Translations under genes and position numbers: made by a program
Assembly (NCBI RefSeq): GCF_936270145.1
Contig: NZ_OW370537.1
Span: 1,364,001 to 1,428,000, forward strand
Length of the DNA: 64,000 nucleotides
Origin: Wolbachia endosymbiont of Oedothorax gibbosus
GTDB taxonomy: Bacteria > Pseudomonadota > Alphaproteobacteria > Rickettsiales > Anaplasmataceae
Direction: 5' to 3'
The notes under the pieces: generated by a model
What the model was told of the DNA's origin: nothing
Databases searched by the model: none
The model's input: only the letters and a program-made list of their open reading frames with translations
In this document: positions 49,619-59,740 of the stretch, piece after piece
How the letters are laid out: every line of letters starts with the position of its first letter
Position numbering within the stretch: position 1 is the stretch's first letter

Positions 49619-51145
49619 TTAGTTCGTTTTCACAGCTGTTTGTGCAGCTTGCTGTTGAACGTCAGTGTCAACAGCTACTTTCGTAGAAGGCTGTTTCACC
49701 AGTTCATTCAGATAACCTGTCTCTTTCAAATTTGCACGAGCTTTACTTAAGTCTTCTACAGAAGGACTTCTTGGCGTAGAAGAACCAGAACCCATTCCAC
49801 TATCAATAGAAGGGCTTTCAGGCACCTTTGGTGGAGCAACTGGAGTAAGCTTAGGAGTTAAGCTACTAGATGAATTGCTTCTACGGACTGTTGCAAAGTT
49901 CTGAGAATCTGAATCAGAGACAGTAGCGGTACTTTCAGTTCCTATAGGATTTAGTGAAATGTCAGTAGCTTCTTTCAGTGGTTCATTTCTCTTAAACCTT
50001 GAGAAGAAACCTGAAGATTGTTTTACTTCCTTATGCTCCGCAGGATTTAACAATTCCGCTTCGCTGCTAACAGTACTGTCAGTTTTTACAGAATTTAGTG
50101 AATTGCTTTTTGACAAGCTGTTAGATTGTTCAGAGCCTTTTCTTCCCAGTGAAGAGAATGATGATGACACAGACCTAGTTAAATTTTTGACAGAAGGCCT
50201 GTTAGCTTTTTTCTCTGCTCTGTCAAACATATTGCTTACGCTTGAGTACAAATGATTTTCTCTACATTCTTTAATAACCTTCTTAATTTCATCGTAATGT
50301 TCAGAGAAAACACTGTCGATGAAATAACTACCTTTAGGTAATGACCTTTGTGTTAACAAGTTATGCAAGCTTTTTTCATTTAAATTATTAATGAATTCTT
50401 TCTGTACTTGCCATCCAGAAGTATGTTCAATCTCCCCTGATTTTGCCTTCTCTGCCATTTTTAAATCAATTTCTGACGATATTCCAGAAAGTACATTTTT
50501 CACTAACCCAGAATTATTTCCTTTATCAGCAAAAATTGCTTTCATATCATTTCTTATTTCGTCAGATTTCTTAATTGCATCTGGAGTAAACCTTTTTACC
50601 TTATCTAAATAGTCCGTCTCACCAGATGCCTTATGGAACTTATTTGCCACTCCTTCGCCTACAAAACTAGCGCCTTTTTTCAGTGAATCTACTGAATGTT
50701 CATAACCTTCTTTCACCTTATCTTTAACATGCACAGCACCATCTCTAACTTTTCCGGCAGTATATTTCACCCCATCAACTGTTTTTTCTGCTGACCATTT
50801 GAGCCCTTTATATCCAAATTGAACTGCTTTTACGGAGAAAAATAAAGCAAGACCAATCATTGCACCTGTTGCAGCAAGTGGTACAGCAGCTAACAAAAGT
50901 GGTAATGCTGTTGCAAATAACGCACCTGCTGCACTTACTGCAAGAATCTGCTTTTCTGCAGGCAACATAGAGAAATCTTTTATTGACTGTTTTAGTAATC
51001 CAAAAAGTTTATTTTGTTGAGCTTGTGAATTATCAATAAGCTCTGCATTTGATGGATCTTGTATCATTTTATTCAAATCAAGACTACCTTCTGGTTGATT
51101 TTCTTGAGTTTTAACAGAACTTGAATTTATTTTATTATTTGGCAT
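49619..51145 (-). CDS. Hypothetical protein with membrane hairpin and Ser/Thr-rich tail
   Basis: The 508-residue product from the ATG at 51145 (GAGG 8 bases upstream; an upstream GTG at 51157 would contain that site) is not recognised. Hydrophilic residues 1-62 precede a hydrophobic hairpin (about 66-108; ATALPLLLAAVPLAATGAMI), then a KVxDG/KEG helical repeat-like stretch, a helical domain (about 170-300), and a Ser/Pro/Thr-rich tail with many Ser-Leu and Ser-Ser pairs (about 310-508). Ser-rich tails of this type occur in secreted effectors of intracellular bacteria; this is only a suggestion. It resembles the unknown protein at 39204-40082 in layout. Confidence 0.75.
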   Translation of the reverse strand: MPNNKINSSSVKTQENQPEGSLDLNKMIQDPSNAELIDNSQAQQNKLFGLLKQSIKDFSMLPAEKQILAVSAAGALFATALPLLLAAVPLAATGAMIGLALFFSVKAVQFGYKGLKWSAEKTVDGVKYTAGKVRDGAVHVKDKVKEGYEHSVDSLKKGASFVGEGVANKFHKASGETDYLDKVKRFTPDAIKKSDEIRNDMKAIFADKGNNSGLVKNVLSGISSEIDLKMAEKAKSGEIEHTSGWQVQKEFINNLNEKSLHNLLTQRSLPKGSYFIDSVFSEHYDEIKKVIKECRENHLYSSVSNMFDRAEKKANRPSVKNLTRSVSSSFSSLGRKGSEQSNSLSKSNSLNSVKTDSTVSSEAELLNPAEHKEVKQSSGFFSRFKRNEPLKEATDISLNPIGTESTATVSDSDSQNFATVRRSNSSSSLTPKLTPVAPPKVPESPSIDSGMGSGSSTPRSPSVEDLSKARANLKETGYLNELVKQPSTKVAVDTDVQQQAAQTAVKTN

Positions 51146-51301
51146 TTTTAACCTCACTATTAATTAAATATATTATAATTGTATCCCTTGATTCTTAAGT
51201 TAGTGTTAAATTGATTGCGAACGTTTATTTATTTAAGGATAATTTTGCTTGACGTGTTTTGTGGTAGCGTAGAAAATTAGGTTAAGAAGCTGCAGCAATT
51301 T

Positions 51302-51517
51302 ATGAGGTATAGAAAAAGGGCACTCATCTTTTTGGCTGTTATAACTTTAATAATAATAGCTTTACTATTTAGGTATAATTCCCATTTTCACGAAGACGTA
51401 GTGCACTTAAAGAGTGACAATAAAGAATTTAAAAAAAAACCGGAAAATTCTGTAGAATCGACCATATTACATAGGGAAAAGGAAGTGTATGATCATGTCC
51501 TTCGCTCCGATAATTAA
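51302..51517 (+). CDS. Small single-pass membrane protein
   Basis: The 71-residue product has a basic start (MRYRKRA), one membrane helix (LIFLAVITLIIIALLF, about residues 8-23) and a charged tail. It lies 74 bases before hflK and on the same strand, so it may be part of the hflK-hflC-degP transcript. No family is recognised. A TTGACG at 51249 could be a -35 box, but no convincing -10 follows. Function is unknown. Confidence 0.6.
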   Translation: MRYRKRALIFLAVITLIIIALLFRYNSHFHEDVVHLKSDNKEFKKKPENSVESTILHREKEVYDHVLRSDN

Positions 51518-51591
51518 TTTGTAAATAAAATAGTTTTGCATTTTCTTATAAAGTGAGTAATATTAGCGTATTAATTATAGAATCAATCATT

Positions 51592-52629
51592 ATGTTTGAT
51601 GATAATAATCCTTGGAATCTGGGAAAGAAATCGGTAGGGAACAAAACTCCTAATAATGAAGATATTTTAAGTAAAGCTGTATCTGATATAAGGTTCTTTC
51701 TTAATGGATTAACCAGAAACAGGGGCAAAAAACCTTATTTCATCATTGTCATTATTTTGCTGTTCTATGCTTGCACTGGCTTTTATATTGTTCACCCCGG
51801 TGAAGAAGGCATAGAACTTACCTTTGGTAAATATTCTAATACAGAAACACCTGGTTTGCGTTATCACTTCCCCTACCCTATTGGCAAGGTTTTTAAAGTG
51901 AACGTTAAGGAAGTAAATCGTGAAGAAATTGGGGTAAGTAGTTCTTATGGGCGAGATACAGATCGCGGTGAAGGTGTGATGCTAACTGGAGATGAAAATA
52001 TAGTCAATGTTAACTTCGAAATTCAGTGGCGCGTTAGAGATGCTAAGGACTATTTATTCAAAGTACGGGATCATCAACCTGGTTTAAGCGTTAAAAACGC
52101 TGCTGAAAGTGCTATGAGGGAGATAATAGGTAAGAATACGATTTCTTTTGCACTGGAAGGTCAAGGGAGAGCCGAAATTTCCAGAGATACCAGAATTTTA
52201 TTGCAACAGATTCTTGATGGATACCAAATGGGCATAGAAATTTTATCTGTCCAAATGAAAAAAATCGATCCACCAGAAAAAGTAATTAGCTCATTTAGAG
52301 ATGTGCAAAGTGCTCGTGCAGATAAAGAGCGTACTATAAACGAAGCATATTCTTATAGTAATGATATCATACCTCGAGCAAAAGGTGAAGCGATAAAGAT
52401 AAAATTAGATGCAGAGGCATATGAGAATGAAATAATAAATGAAGCAAAAGGTAATGCAAATCGCTTTTTATCTCTTTATGAGGAATATAGACAGAACCCT
52501 TCTCTCGTTAAGAACCGTATTTATCTTGAAACTATGGAAAATATTTTCAGTAAGGTAGACAAAGTTGTTGTAACTGATGATCTGAAAGGTATGTTTTCTT
52601 ATTTACCTCTTACAAATTTAGGGAAATAA
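51592..52629 (+). CDS. hflK: Membrane protease modulator HflK
   Basis: HflK forms with HflC a large membrane assembly that surrounds FtsH and controls its access to membrane substrates. From the ATG at 51592 the product has 345 residues; a GTG at 51553 is open but the family begins with an FDDNNPW-like start. A membrane helix (YFIIVIILLFYACTGFYIVH, about residues 47-66) precedes the SPFH domain (GEEGIELTFGKYSNTETPGL, about 68-87) and a coiled coil (AKGEAIKIKLDAEAYENEII). It is followed by hflC after 2 bases. Confidence 0.94.
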   Translation: MFDDNNPWNLGKKSVGNKTPNNEDILSKAVSDIRFFLNGLTRNRGKKPYFIIVIILLFYACTGFYIVHPGEEGIELTFGKYSNTETPGLRYHFPYPIGKVFKVNVKEVNREEIGVSSSYGRDTDRGEGVMLTGDENIVNVNFEIQWRVRDAKDYLFKVRDHQPGLSVKNAAESAMREIIGKNTISFALEGQGRAEISRDTRILLQQILDGYQMGIEILSVQMKKIDPPEKVISSFRDVQSARADKERTINEAYSYSNDIIPRAKGEAIKIKLDAEAYENEIINEAKGNANRFLSLYEEYRQNPSLVKNRIYLETMENIFSKVDKVVVTDDLKGMFSYLPLTNLGK

Positions 52630-52631
52630 CC

Positions 52632-53504
52632 ATGAGTAGTAATATTAAAATTGTTTTTGCTTCTGTATTTGTTGTTTTATTGATTGTTTTATTTAATTCA
52701 ATATTTGTTGTGCAAGAAACAAAGCAAGCGATAGTTATGCAACTCGGTAAAGTTGTAAGGGATGTTAGGGAAAGTGGCTTATATTTTAAGTTACCATTCA
52801 TAAATAGTGTAGAGTTTCTTGAGAAAAGAGTTTTAGATTTAAGTCCTGACAAAACTCCAAGAGAAGTGATAACAGCGGATCAAAAACGTATTATAGTAGA
52901 TGCGTATGCAAAATATAAAATAACAAATCCTGTTACTTTTTACCAGGCTGTGAAAAATGAATCAGGGCTGGTTAGAAGATTGTATCCGGTTATAGAAGCA
53001 CACATAAGAGAAAATATAGGCAGATTTTCGTTGATTAGTTTGTTGAACGAAAAAAGATCAGAGGTTATGCAATTGATTCAGCGTGGAGTTTATTCTGAAG
53101 CTGAAAAATTTGGCATAGAAATAATAGATGTAAGAATTAAGAGAGCAGATTTACCAGAAGAAAATAGTTCTGCAATATTTCGCCGTATGCAAACTGAAAG
53201 GGAAAAAGAAGCAAAAGAAATTAGAGCAGAAGGAGAGCAAGCTGGGCAGGAAGTTAGATCAAAAGCTGATAAATTAAAAAGGGAAATTATCTCCAGTGCA
53301 GTAAAAGAATCGTATGAAATAAGGGGTCGTGGTTATGCTGAAGCAACTAGAATTTATAATGAGGCATTTAAGGTTGATGAAGAGTTCTTTAACTTTTATC
53401 GCTCTATGAGTGCTTACAGTAAATCATTTGCCGAAAATAATACTAAATTTGTACTTTCACCAAATAATAACTTTTTAGATATTTTAAATAAAGGATGGAA
53501 ATAA
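52632..53504 (+). CDS. hflC: Membrane protease modulator HflC
   Basis: The partner of HflK in the FtsH-associated complex. The 290-residue product has an N-terminal helix (IKIVFASVFVVLLIVLFNSI, about residues 5-24), then the SPFH domain (VQETKQAIVMQLGKVVRDVR, about 27-46), IEIIDVRIKRADLPEENSSA (about 161-180) and a coiled coil rich in Glu/Arg. Length is normal. It is followed by degP after 3 bases. Confidence 0.95.
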   Translation: MSSNIKIVFASVFVVLLIVLFNSIFVVQETKQAIVMQLGKVVRDVRESGLYFKLPFINSVEFLEKRVLDLSPDKTPREVITADQKRIIVDAYAKYKITNPVTFYQAVKNESGLVRRLYPVIEAHIRENIGRFSLISLLNEKRSEVMQLIQRGVYSEAEKFGIEIIDVRIKRADLPEENSSAIFRRMQTEREKEAKEIRAEGEQAGQEVRSKADKLKREIISSAVKESYEIRGRGYAEATRIYNEAFKVDEEFFNFYRSMSAYSKSFAENNTKFVLSPNNNFLDILNKGWK

Positions 53505-53507
53505 TTT

Positions 53508-54983
53508 ATGAAAAGTAAGGCATTTATTTTATCTATATTTGCATATTTTCTAATTGCGTTTTCTTCGTACGCTAATATGTTTGATTGGAATGCAAAAAAG
53601 GTCGTTAGTGCTAGCACTACTGCATATCAAGGACTTGCCGATTTAGTGGAAGAACTCATTCCTGCGGTTGTAAATATTTCAAGCGAACAAATCATCAAAC
53701 AAGAAAATAACAGTAGAACTAGAGTTCCATCTATGCCAGGAAATAATTTTTTTGATGATTTTAGAGAGTTTTTTGAGCATTTTGATCAGTTTTTTATGGA
53801 TAGGGGCCCTAGTGTTAACAAAGAGGTGGTGTTGCTTGGTTCTGGGTTTATTATAGATAAAGGTGGAACTATAGTAACCAATTATCACGTTATTAAAAAC
53901 GCCAAAGATATCACAGTTACTATGAACGATAATACTTATTTCAAAGCAGAAGTTTTAGGCTATGATGCAAGAACTGATCTTGCTGTGCTTAAGATTAATT
54001 CTGATAAAGATCTTTCTTCTGTTGCATTTGGTGATTCTGATAAAGCAAGGGTTGGTGATACGGTTATGGCAATAGGTAACCCATTTGGTTTGGGTGGCTC
54101 TGTAAGCACAGGAATTATATCTGCAAGGTCCAGGGACATTAGTATCGGCACTATGAATGAATTTATTCAAACTGATGCTGCAATTAATAGGGGTAACTCT
54201 GGAGGACCGTTATTTGATTTAAATGGAAAAGTTATAGGTATTAATACTGCTATCTATTCTCCATCTGAGTCTGGCGGCAACGTGGGTATAGGTTTTGCCA
54301 TACCATCTAATTTAGCTATGTCAATTATTGACACATTAAAAAGTGGCAAAAAAATAAAACATGGTTGGCTTGGTGTGCAAGTTCAGCCTATAACGAAAGA
54401 ATTTGCTGAGTCTTTGGGTTTAAAAGATACAAAAGGTGCACTGGTTGCAAGTATAGTAAAGGATAGCCCTGCAGAAAAAGGTGGTATTAAAGTAGGTGAT
54501 ATATTATTAGAATTCGATGGTAAAAAAATCGACAGAATGACACAATTACCTCAAATGGTTTCAAGAGCCGGACCTGAGAAAAAAGTGCAAGTTAAGTTAC
54601 TTAGAAAGGGCAAAGAGGTTAATATTAAAGTTGTGATCGGAGAATCTACAAATGATGGCCAAGATAACAATCAAGAAGAAAATAAATCAACATCTGATTA
54701 TGTAACCGGTTTAACTGTTTCAAATCTGCCAAAAGAATCAAAAGAAAGTAATCCTACAAAAGGTGTGATAGTTACCAATGTAGATAGTAACAGTAATGCC
54801 ACGCTGCGTGGTATTAAAAAAGGGGACATCATTATCCAATTAGATGGAACTGATATAGAAAATACTAACGATTTTCAAAAACAAGTTGATTTAGCAGTAA
54901 AGAAAAGCGGCAAAGATTTAATAATGTTGCTCATTTACCGCAATGGAAATCAGTTTTTCGCTTCAATAAAGTTAAAGAAGTAA
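53508..54983 (+). CDS. degP: Periplasmic serine protease DegP/HtrA
   Basis: DegP refolds or degrades misfolded periplasmic proteins. The 491-residue product has a signal peptide (FILSIFAYFLIAFSSYA, about residues 5-21). The trypsin-like domain carries His in GTIVTNYHVIKNA (about 121-133), Asp in ARTDLAVLKI (about 152-161) and Ser in GNSGGPLFDL (about 228-237). Two PDZ domains follow (about 280-370 and 395-480, with IKKGDIIIQLDGTDIEN). All catalytic residues are present. The order hflK-hflC-degP is common in alphaproteobacteria. Confidence 0.95.
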   Translation: MKSKAFILSIFAYFLIAFSSYANMFDWNAKKVVSASTTAYQGLADLVEELIPAVVNISSEQIIKQENNSRTRVPSMPGNNFFDDFREFFEHFDQFFMDRGPSVNKEVVLLGSGFIIDKGGTIVTNYHVIKNAKDITVTMNDNTYFKAEVLGYDARTDLAVLKINSDKDLSSVAFGDSDKARVGDTVMAIGNPFGLGGSVSTGIISARSRDISIGTMNEFIQTDAAINRGNSGGPLFDLNGKVIGINTAIYSPSESGGNVGIGFAIPSNLAMSIIDTLKSGKKIKHGWLGVQVQPITKEFAESLGLKDTKGALVASIVKDSPAEKGGIKVGDILLEFDGKKIDRMTQLPQMVSRAGPEKKVQVKLLRKGKEVNIKVVIGESTNDGQDNNQEENKSTSDYVTGLTVSNLPKESKESNPTKGVIVTNVDSNSNATLRGIKKGDIIIQLDGTDIENTNDFQKQVDLAVKKSGKDLIMLLIYRNGNQFFASIKLKK

Positions 54984-55066
54984 TTTTATTCACTAAATTT
55001 ACAAAACAGTAGTGTTGTAAGCTCGCTACTGTAACACTTCAATCTTATAAAATAAATAAAAATCTA

Positions 55067-55245
55067 CACTAGATTTCTTGCATAATCATATAAAAAACCA
55101 AAGGGTGTCATCCCAGTGCCCTGACTACTTGGATCCAGGAAAGTTTGCTTGTAAACTAGCATAGAAAGTGGTTACAACGTTTTCGATAAGATTATATGGA
55201 AACTGGATTCCAGTGTCAGCTACTTGGATGACAGGAAAAGTGATC
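55067..55245. repeat. Degenerate element end and palindromic repeats near dnaK
   Basis: TAGATTTCTTGCATAATC at about 55069 is a mutated version of the end of the non-coding element (consensus TAGACTTCTTGCATAACC). It is followed by family-A palindromes (CATCCCAGTGCCCTGACTAC; CCAGTGTCAGCTACTTGGAT). No second end is found, so it is a solo remnant. The block separates the convergent degP and dnaK genes. Confidence 0.6.
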
Positions 55246-55249
55246 ACAA

Positions 55250-57172
55250 TTACTTATTCTCTTCCTTATTATCTATGTCTTGATAATCAGAATCTACTAC
55301 TTTTTCTTCTTTATCATTTGGATTTCCTTCTGATGAAAAGCCATTTTCAGCACTATTTTGTTGAGATGCTTGATACATAGCTTCCCCAAGTTTCATAGAT
55401 AATTGAGAAAGATTAGTAACTTTCTGCTGTATTGAATCAGCGTCATCAATGTTATCAGATTTACTAGCCTCTTTCAGTTCATTCAGTGCACTTTCAATAG
55501 CAGATTTATCTTCAGGTGAGACTTTATCACCATACTCTGTCAGAGACTTTTCTGTAGAATGAACTAAGCTATCCGCCTGGTTCTTCACTTCAATAAATTT
55601 CTTATGCTTTTCATCCTCGTGAGCTTTTTCTTCAGCTTCTTTCACCATGCGATTTATTTCATCATCAGACAGACCACCTGAAGATTGAATGCGTATTTTT
55701 TGCTCTTTTCCAGTAGCTTTATCTTTTGCAGAAACATGCGCTATTCCATTTGCATCTATGTCGAACGTCACTTCAATTTGTGGCCTTCCGCGCGGAGCAG
55801 GAGGTATCCCCTCCAAACTAAACTGGCCAAGTAGCTTGTTATCAACTGCCAATTTTCTTTCACCTTGATGTACCTTAATTGTAACGGCTGTTTGGTTATC
55901 TTCTGCAGTTGAAAATACCTGAGATTTTTTAGTGGGAATAGTAGTATTACGTTCAATAAGTGGAGTAAATACTCCTCCTAGAGTTTCAATACCAAGAGAA
56001 AGTGGAGTCACGTCAAGTAGTAATACATCTCTTACATCACCTTGAATGATTCCCGCCTGTATTGCAGCTCCAATTGCTACAACTTCATCAGGATTGACTC
56101 CTCTATGTGGATCTTTGCCAAAGAATTCTTTAACTTTCTCTATGACCTTTGGCATACGAGTCATGCCACCAACAAGAACTACTTCGCCAATTTGACTAGC
56201 AGACAAGCCAGCATCCTCAAGAGCTTTTTTACAAGGAGCCATAGTTCTTTCGATTAAATTATTCACTAAGCTTTCAAGCTTTGCTCTTGTTAATTTCATA
56301 TTTAAGTGTTTTGGGCCACTTGCATCAGCTGTAATAAACGGTAGATTTATTTCCGTTTCCATTGCGCTTGATAATTCAATTTTTGCTTTTTCAGCAGCTT
56401 CTTTGATTCTTTGCATAGCCATTGGATCATTTCTCAAATCAATGCCATTACTTTTCTTGAATTCATCTAGTAAATAACTCATTACTCCATTATCAAAGTC
56501 TTCACCTCCAAGATGAGTGTCACCATTTGTAGCCTTTACTTCAAAAACCCCTTCACCTATTTCAAGTATTGAAACATCAAATGTACCACCACCAAGATCA
56601 TACACCACTATTGTGTGTCCATGTTTTTTATCAAGACCATAAGCAAGCGCTGCGGCAGTCGGTTCATTTACTATTCTGAGTACATTTAATCCAGCGATTT
56701 TTCCTGCATCTTTTGTTGCTTGACGTTGAGAGTCATTGAAGTATGCTGGCACTGTTATCACAGCATCTTTTACTTCCTCTCCAAGATAAGCTTCTGCTGC
56801 TTCTTTCATGTTTTGTAGTATAAATGCACCAATTTGGCTAGGAGAGTATTCTTTATTATCAGTGGTTTTAACCCATGCGTCACCATTTTTTGCTGCAAAC
56901 ACTTTATACGGCACATTTAGATTTTTCATTTCAGAATCACCGTATTGACGGCCTATTAATCTCTTAGTAGCAAAAAAGGTATTACTTGCATTGGTGGTTG
57001 CTTGCCTTTTTGCTGGAGCACCAATCAATTTTTCTCCTGATGAAGTAAATGCAACTATAGATGGAGTAGTTCTTGCTCCTTCTTTATTCTCTATTACCTT
57101 TGTATCTTTGCCCTGCATTATTGCAACACAAGAATTTGTTGTCCCGAGATCTATACCTATTGCTCTTCCCAT
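55250..57172 (-). CDS. dnaK: Chaperone protein DnaK (Hsp70)
   Basis: DnaK binds exposed hydrophobic segments of client proteins with ATP, aided by DnaJ and GrpE. The 640-residue product shows the actin-like ATPase motifs [16 protein letters not shown] (about residues 4-19), [16 protein letters not shown] (about 191-206) and [17 protein letters not shown] (about 334-350). The substrate domain has the linker [18 protein letters not shown] (about 389-406) and the lid with a charged tail ending [16 protein letters not shown]. Length matches the family. No GrpE or DnaJ gene is adjacent. Confidence 0.97.
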   Translation of the reverse strand: MGRAIGIDLGTTNSCVAIMQGKDTKVIENKEGARTTPSIVAFTSSGEKLIGAPAKRQATTNASNTFFATKRLIGRQYGDSEMKNLNVPYKVFAAKNGDAWVKTTDNKEYSPSQIGAFILQNMKEAAEAYLGEEVKDAVITVPAYFNDSQRQATKDAGKIAGLNVLRIVNEPTAAALAYGLDKKHGHTIVVYDLGGGTFDVSILEIGEGVFEVKATNGDTHLGGEDFDNGVMSYLLDEFKKSNGIDLRNDPMAMQRIKEAAEKAKIELSSAMETEINLPFITADASGPKHLNMKLTRAKLESLVNNLIERTMAPCKKALEDAGLSASQIGEVVLVGGMTRMPKVIEKVKEFFGKDPHRGVNPDEVVAIGAAIQAGIIQGDVRDVLLLDVTPLSLGIETLGGVFTPLIERNTTIPTKKSQVFSTAEDNQTAVTIKVHQGERKLAVDNKLLGQFSLEGIPPAPRGRPQIEVTFDIDANGIAHVSAKDKATGKEQKIRIQSSGGLSDDEINRMVKEAEEKAHEDEKHKKFIEVKNQADSLVHSTEKSLTEYGDKVSPEDKSAIESALNELKEASKSDNIDDADSIQQKVTNLSQLSMKLGEAMYQASQQNSAENGFSSEGNPNDKEEKVVDSDYQDIDNKEENK

Positions 57173-57258
57173 AATGAGTACCCCATTGTAAATATTATCT
57201 GATATAAGAATATATAAGTATAGGACTCATTAATTACAAGCCCAATTTAAGTTTCTAA

Positions 57259-59022
57259 TTAGTTATTAGAACTTAAAAGGCGCGAAAGCCACTTAGTCAG
57301 CCAAAAATTGCCTCGTAGTTTATTTGAATTATCAGCTTCTTCATTGCTGCTATCCCCAATTTGGTATCCAGAGTTCTGTAATGGCTTATAACCGTTTAAA
57401 TTAACATCATCTCCTTGTTTTAAAACAAATGCATTTACATCTAAACTGTTATTAATACTAACGTTCAATGTAATATTAAACTCTTTTTCGATTGTAGAAA
57501 CTGTATTGCGTTTGTTATTAAAAATGTGCGCTATAACTGCACTGTGTGCTACTAAATCAAAAGACTTATTTCGATTCTTGTTAGCAATATGTTGTAAATC
57601 CCTTAGTATTGATGAAACAATTACTTCGTTTGATTTTACTCTTCCAATACCCTTGCAGTGTAAACACTCTGTAGTATTAATTTCTTGTATGTTTGGTTTA
57701 ATTCTTTGTCTTGAAAATACCATTAAACCAAAGTCATTTATGTAGCTAAATTGAACTTTAGCTTTATCGTCTTTAAACGCTTGCTTTATAGCAGACTCAA
57801 CAGCTCTGCAATACTGATATTTCAACATGTCAATAAAATCGACTACTATTAATCCTGATAGGCCCCTAAGATTCACCTGTCTTGATATTTCAGGTACTGC
57901 TTCCATATTGGTTCTATAAGCTGTTTCTTCTATGCTATCTTCTCCTGTCATCTTTCCTGAATTTACGTCTATTGAAACAAACGCCTCAGTTAAAGTTATT
58001 ACCAAAGACCCACCAGATGGCATCTCTACTCTATTGCTATATAACTCAGAAATTTGATCTTCGATTCCGTAGTAAGTAAAGATCGGAACATAACCTCTAT
58101 ACAATCTATAGCGCAACTTACTACCTTTTAGTGCATTGTTAGCATATTGCCTCACTGCTTCAAAAGCTTCCTTTCCAGACACTATAACTTCTATACCATC
58201 GCTACAAAAATCACGAACAGATCTCATAATTACATCTGCTTCGTTGTAAATTAATGATGGAGCATTCACAGAGAAGGCATTTTTTTGAATGCTCTGCCAT
58301 AATGAGGATAAATAATTATAATCCTGCTCAATTTCTTTCTTACTTTTTCCTGAACCAACAGTTCTTACTATTAAACCTGATCTTTTTGGCAAGTTTATTG
58401 AACTCAGTAGCTCCTTTAACTGCTTTCTGACATTAACATCTTCAATTCTGCGAGACACTCCACCTTTACTCATGGAATTTGGCATGAAAACACAGTATCT
58501 ACCCACTAAAGTTATGTATGTTGTAAATGAAGCTCCTTTATTGCCTCGTTCCTCTTTAGTTAGCTGAACCAATACTTTTTGATTTACTGAAATAACATCT
58601 TGTAATTTGTATTTTTTATATAAAGGTACCTCTCTTACAAAACCACTACCTGACTCGTTAACATTCTTACTAGCTGCAGAATCTAAAGAGACACTTGCTG
58701 GGGCTTCTTCTATACAATCGTCATTTGAGTAGCCCTCAAAAATAGTTTCCTTTTCTTTTTCTGGAATATTGAAGTAATCTAGAGATATCTCGGAAAAAGA
58801 CAAAAAACCTTGCTTATTTTTTCCGTATTCAATAAATACGGCTTGCAAAGAAGGCTCTATACGCTTTATATAAGCAACGTATATATTACCTCTTAATTGT
58901 TTTTTTTCCTTGAATTCTTGTTCAAATTCTACAACCTTGTTATTAACTGACAAGGCAACTCTTACCTCATTAGAACAGATAGAATTTTCTATCAATAATA
59001 CCCTTTTACCACTATTTGTCAC
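57259..59022 (-). CDS. rne: Ribonuclease E/G family endoribonuclease
   Basis: This enzyme starts mRNA decay and processes rRNA and tRNA precursors. The 587-residue product has an S1 RNA-binding domain (GNIYVAYIKRIEPSLQAVFI, about residues 44-63, FLSFSEI). The catalytic core carries the Mg-binding Asp in VSIDVNSGKMTG and in VVDFIDML, and the zinc-link-like motif ECLHCKGIGRVKS (about 456-468). The C-terminal degradosome scaffold of E. coli RNase E is absent and the length lies between RNase G and RNase E; I choose rne with caution. A GTG at 59022 is the only start at the conserved N-terminus. The minus-strand gap to dnaK is 86 bases. Confidence 0.88.
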   Translation of the reverse strand: MTNSGKRVLLIENSICSNEVRVALSVNNKVVEFEQEFKEKKQLRGNIYVAYIKRIEPSLQAVFIEYGKNKQGFLSFSEISLDYFNIPEKEKETIFEGYSNDDCIEEAPASVSLDSAASKNVNESGSGFVREVPLYKKYKLQDVISVNQKVLVQLTKEERGNKGASFTTYITLVGRYCVFMPNSMSKGGVSRRIEDVNVRKQLKELLSSINLPKRSGLIVRTVGSGKSKKEIEQDYNYLSSLWQSIQKNAFSVNAPSLIYNEADVIMRSVRDFCSDGIEVIVSGKEAFEAVRQYANNALKGSKLRYRLYRGYVPIFTYYGIEDQISELYSNRVEMPSGGSLVITLTEAFVSIDVNSGKMTGEDSIEETAYRTNMEAVPEISRQVNLRGLSGLIVVDFIDMLKYQYCRAVESAIKQAFKDDKAKVQFSYINDFGLMVFSRQRIKPNIQEINTTECLHCKGIGRVKSNEVIVSSILRDLQHIANKNRNKSFDLVAHSAVIAHIFNNKRNTVSTIEKEFNITLNVSINNSLDVNAFVLKQGDDVNLNGYKPLQNSGYQIGDSSNEEADNSNKLRGNFWLTKWLSRLLSSNN

Positions 59023-59113
59023 TTATTTACCGTTTGCTTTTTATTCTGAAGTTAACTTTATGCTACTTAATGCACTGTTGATTGTCAAGGATTTTGCAAT
59101 CTGCATTATTCGA

Positions 59114-59142
59114 TTGACTTTTAGTATTTTGCGTAATAAACT
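59114..59142 (+). promoter_or_regulatory. Sigma-70-like promoter for rpmG
   Basis: TTGACT (59114-59119), a 17-base spacer and TAAACT (59137-59142) lie 30 bases before the rpmG ATG, between divergent rne and rpmG. Confidence 0.45.
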
Positions 59143-59171
59143 CGCATAGAATTTATTATATCATTATAAGT

Positions 59172-59372
59172 ATGGCGAAAAAAAATGCTTCTTTGCTTGT
59201 TAAGTTAGTCAGCACTGCAACCAAGACAACAAGAGCTGGTGAAGAAAAATCAACAGGCTATTTTTATGTAAAAAAGCGTAATCCAAAAAAGCTCACCAGA
59301 AAACTGGAATTTAGAAAGTATGACCCAGTAGTCAGAAGGCATGTTCTATTTAAAGAAGAAAAATTAAAGTAG
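59172..59372 (+). CDS. rpmG: 50S ribosomal protein L33
   Basis: The 66-residue product matches L33 of the large subunit: [12 protein letters not shown] (about residues 8-19), [20 protein letters not shown] (about 27-46) and the end [19 protein letters not shown]. It lacks the zinc-binding Cys, as in many alphaproteobacterial L33 proteins. It has its own promoter (59114) and may run into the HTH gene 25 bases downstream. Confidence 0.96.
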   Translation: MAKKNASLLVKLVSTATKTTRAGEEKSTGYFYVKKRNPKKLTRKLEFRKYDPVVRRHVLFKEEKLK

Positions 59373-59397
59373 TTTTTTTATAGGAAAGTTTATTATT

Positions 59398-59673
59398 ATG
59401 CAAAGTCTACAATTAAGTTACCCTATAATGGTAGAGTTGGGGGATGTGAAAGATACAAAGCTGAGATTAATAAAGGTCATTGCACAATTAATAAATATAA
59501 GGTACAAAACACAGAAAAAAGCAGCAATCGCTCTAAAGATTGATCAACCTAAAGTATCTCAAATCAATAGATTAAAAGTCGAAGGGTTCTCCTTAGAATA
59601 CTTGCTTAACTTATTGGTTGCTTTGGACCAAGACATAAACGTAAGAATAAAGCATAATTCTAAACCTGCATAA
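59398..59673 (+). CDS. XRE/HTH-type regulator (HigA-like, orphan)
   Basis: The 91-residue product has a central helix-turn-helix (KTQKKAAIALKIDQPKVSQI, about residues 36-55) followed by GFSLEYLLNLLVALDQDINV, a pattern of the HTH_37 group that includes HigA-type antitoxins. No toxin gene is next to it: rpmG is upstream and znuA is convergent downstream. Wolbachia carries several such genes near phage or mobile DNA, but there is none here. It could be a solitary regulator or the remainder of a toxin-antitoxin pair. Confidence 0.75.
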   Translation: MQSLQLSYPIMVELGDVKDTKLRLIKVIAQLINIRYKTQKKAAIALKIDQPKVSQINRLKVEGFSLEYLLNLLVALDQDINVRIKHNSKPA

Positions 59674-59740
59674 TATGTAAAGAACAAATGGTAATTTAAA
59701 AATTGCAGAACAATAAAACGGTAAGCTAAAAGGGAGCTTA

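Noticed and set aside
51249..51275. Promoter before the small membrane protein upstream of hflK (TTGACG)
   Set aside because: No acceptable -10 box at 16-18 bases; too weak to list.
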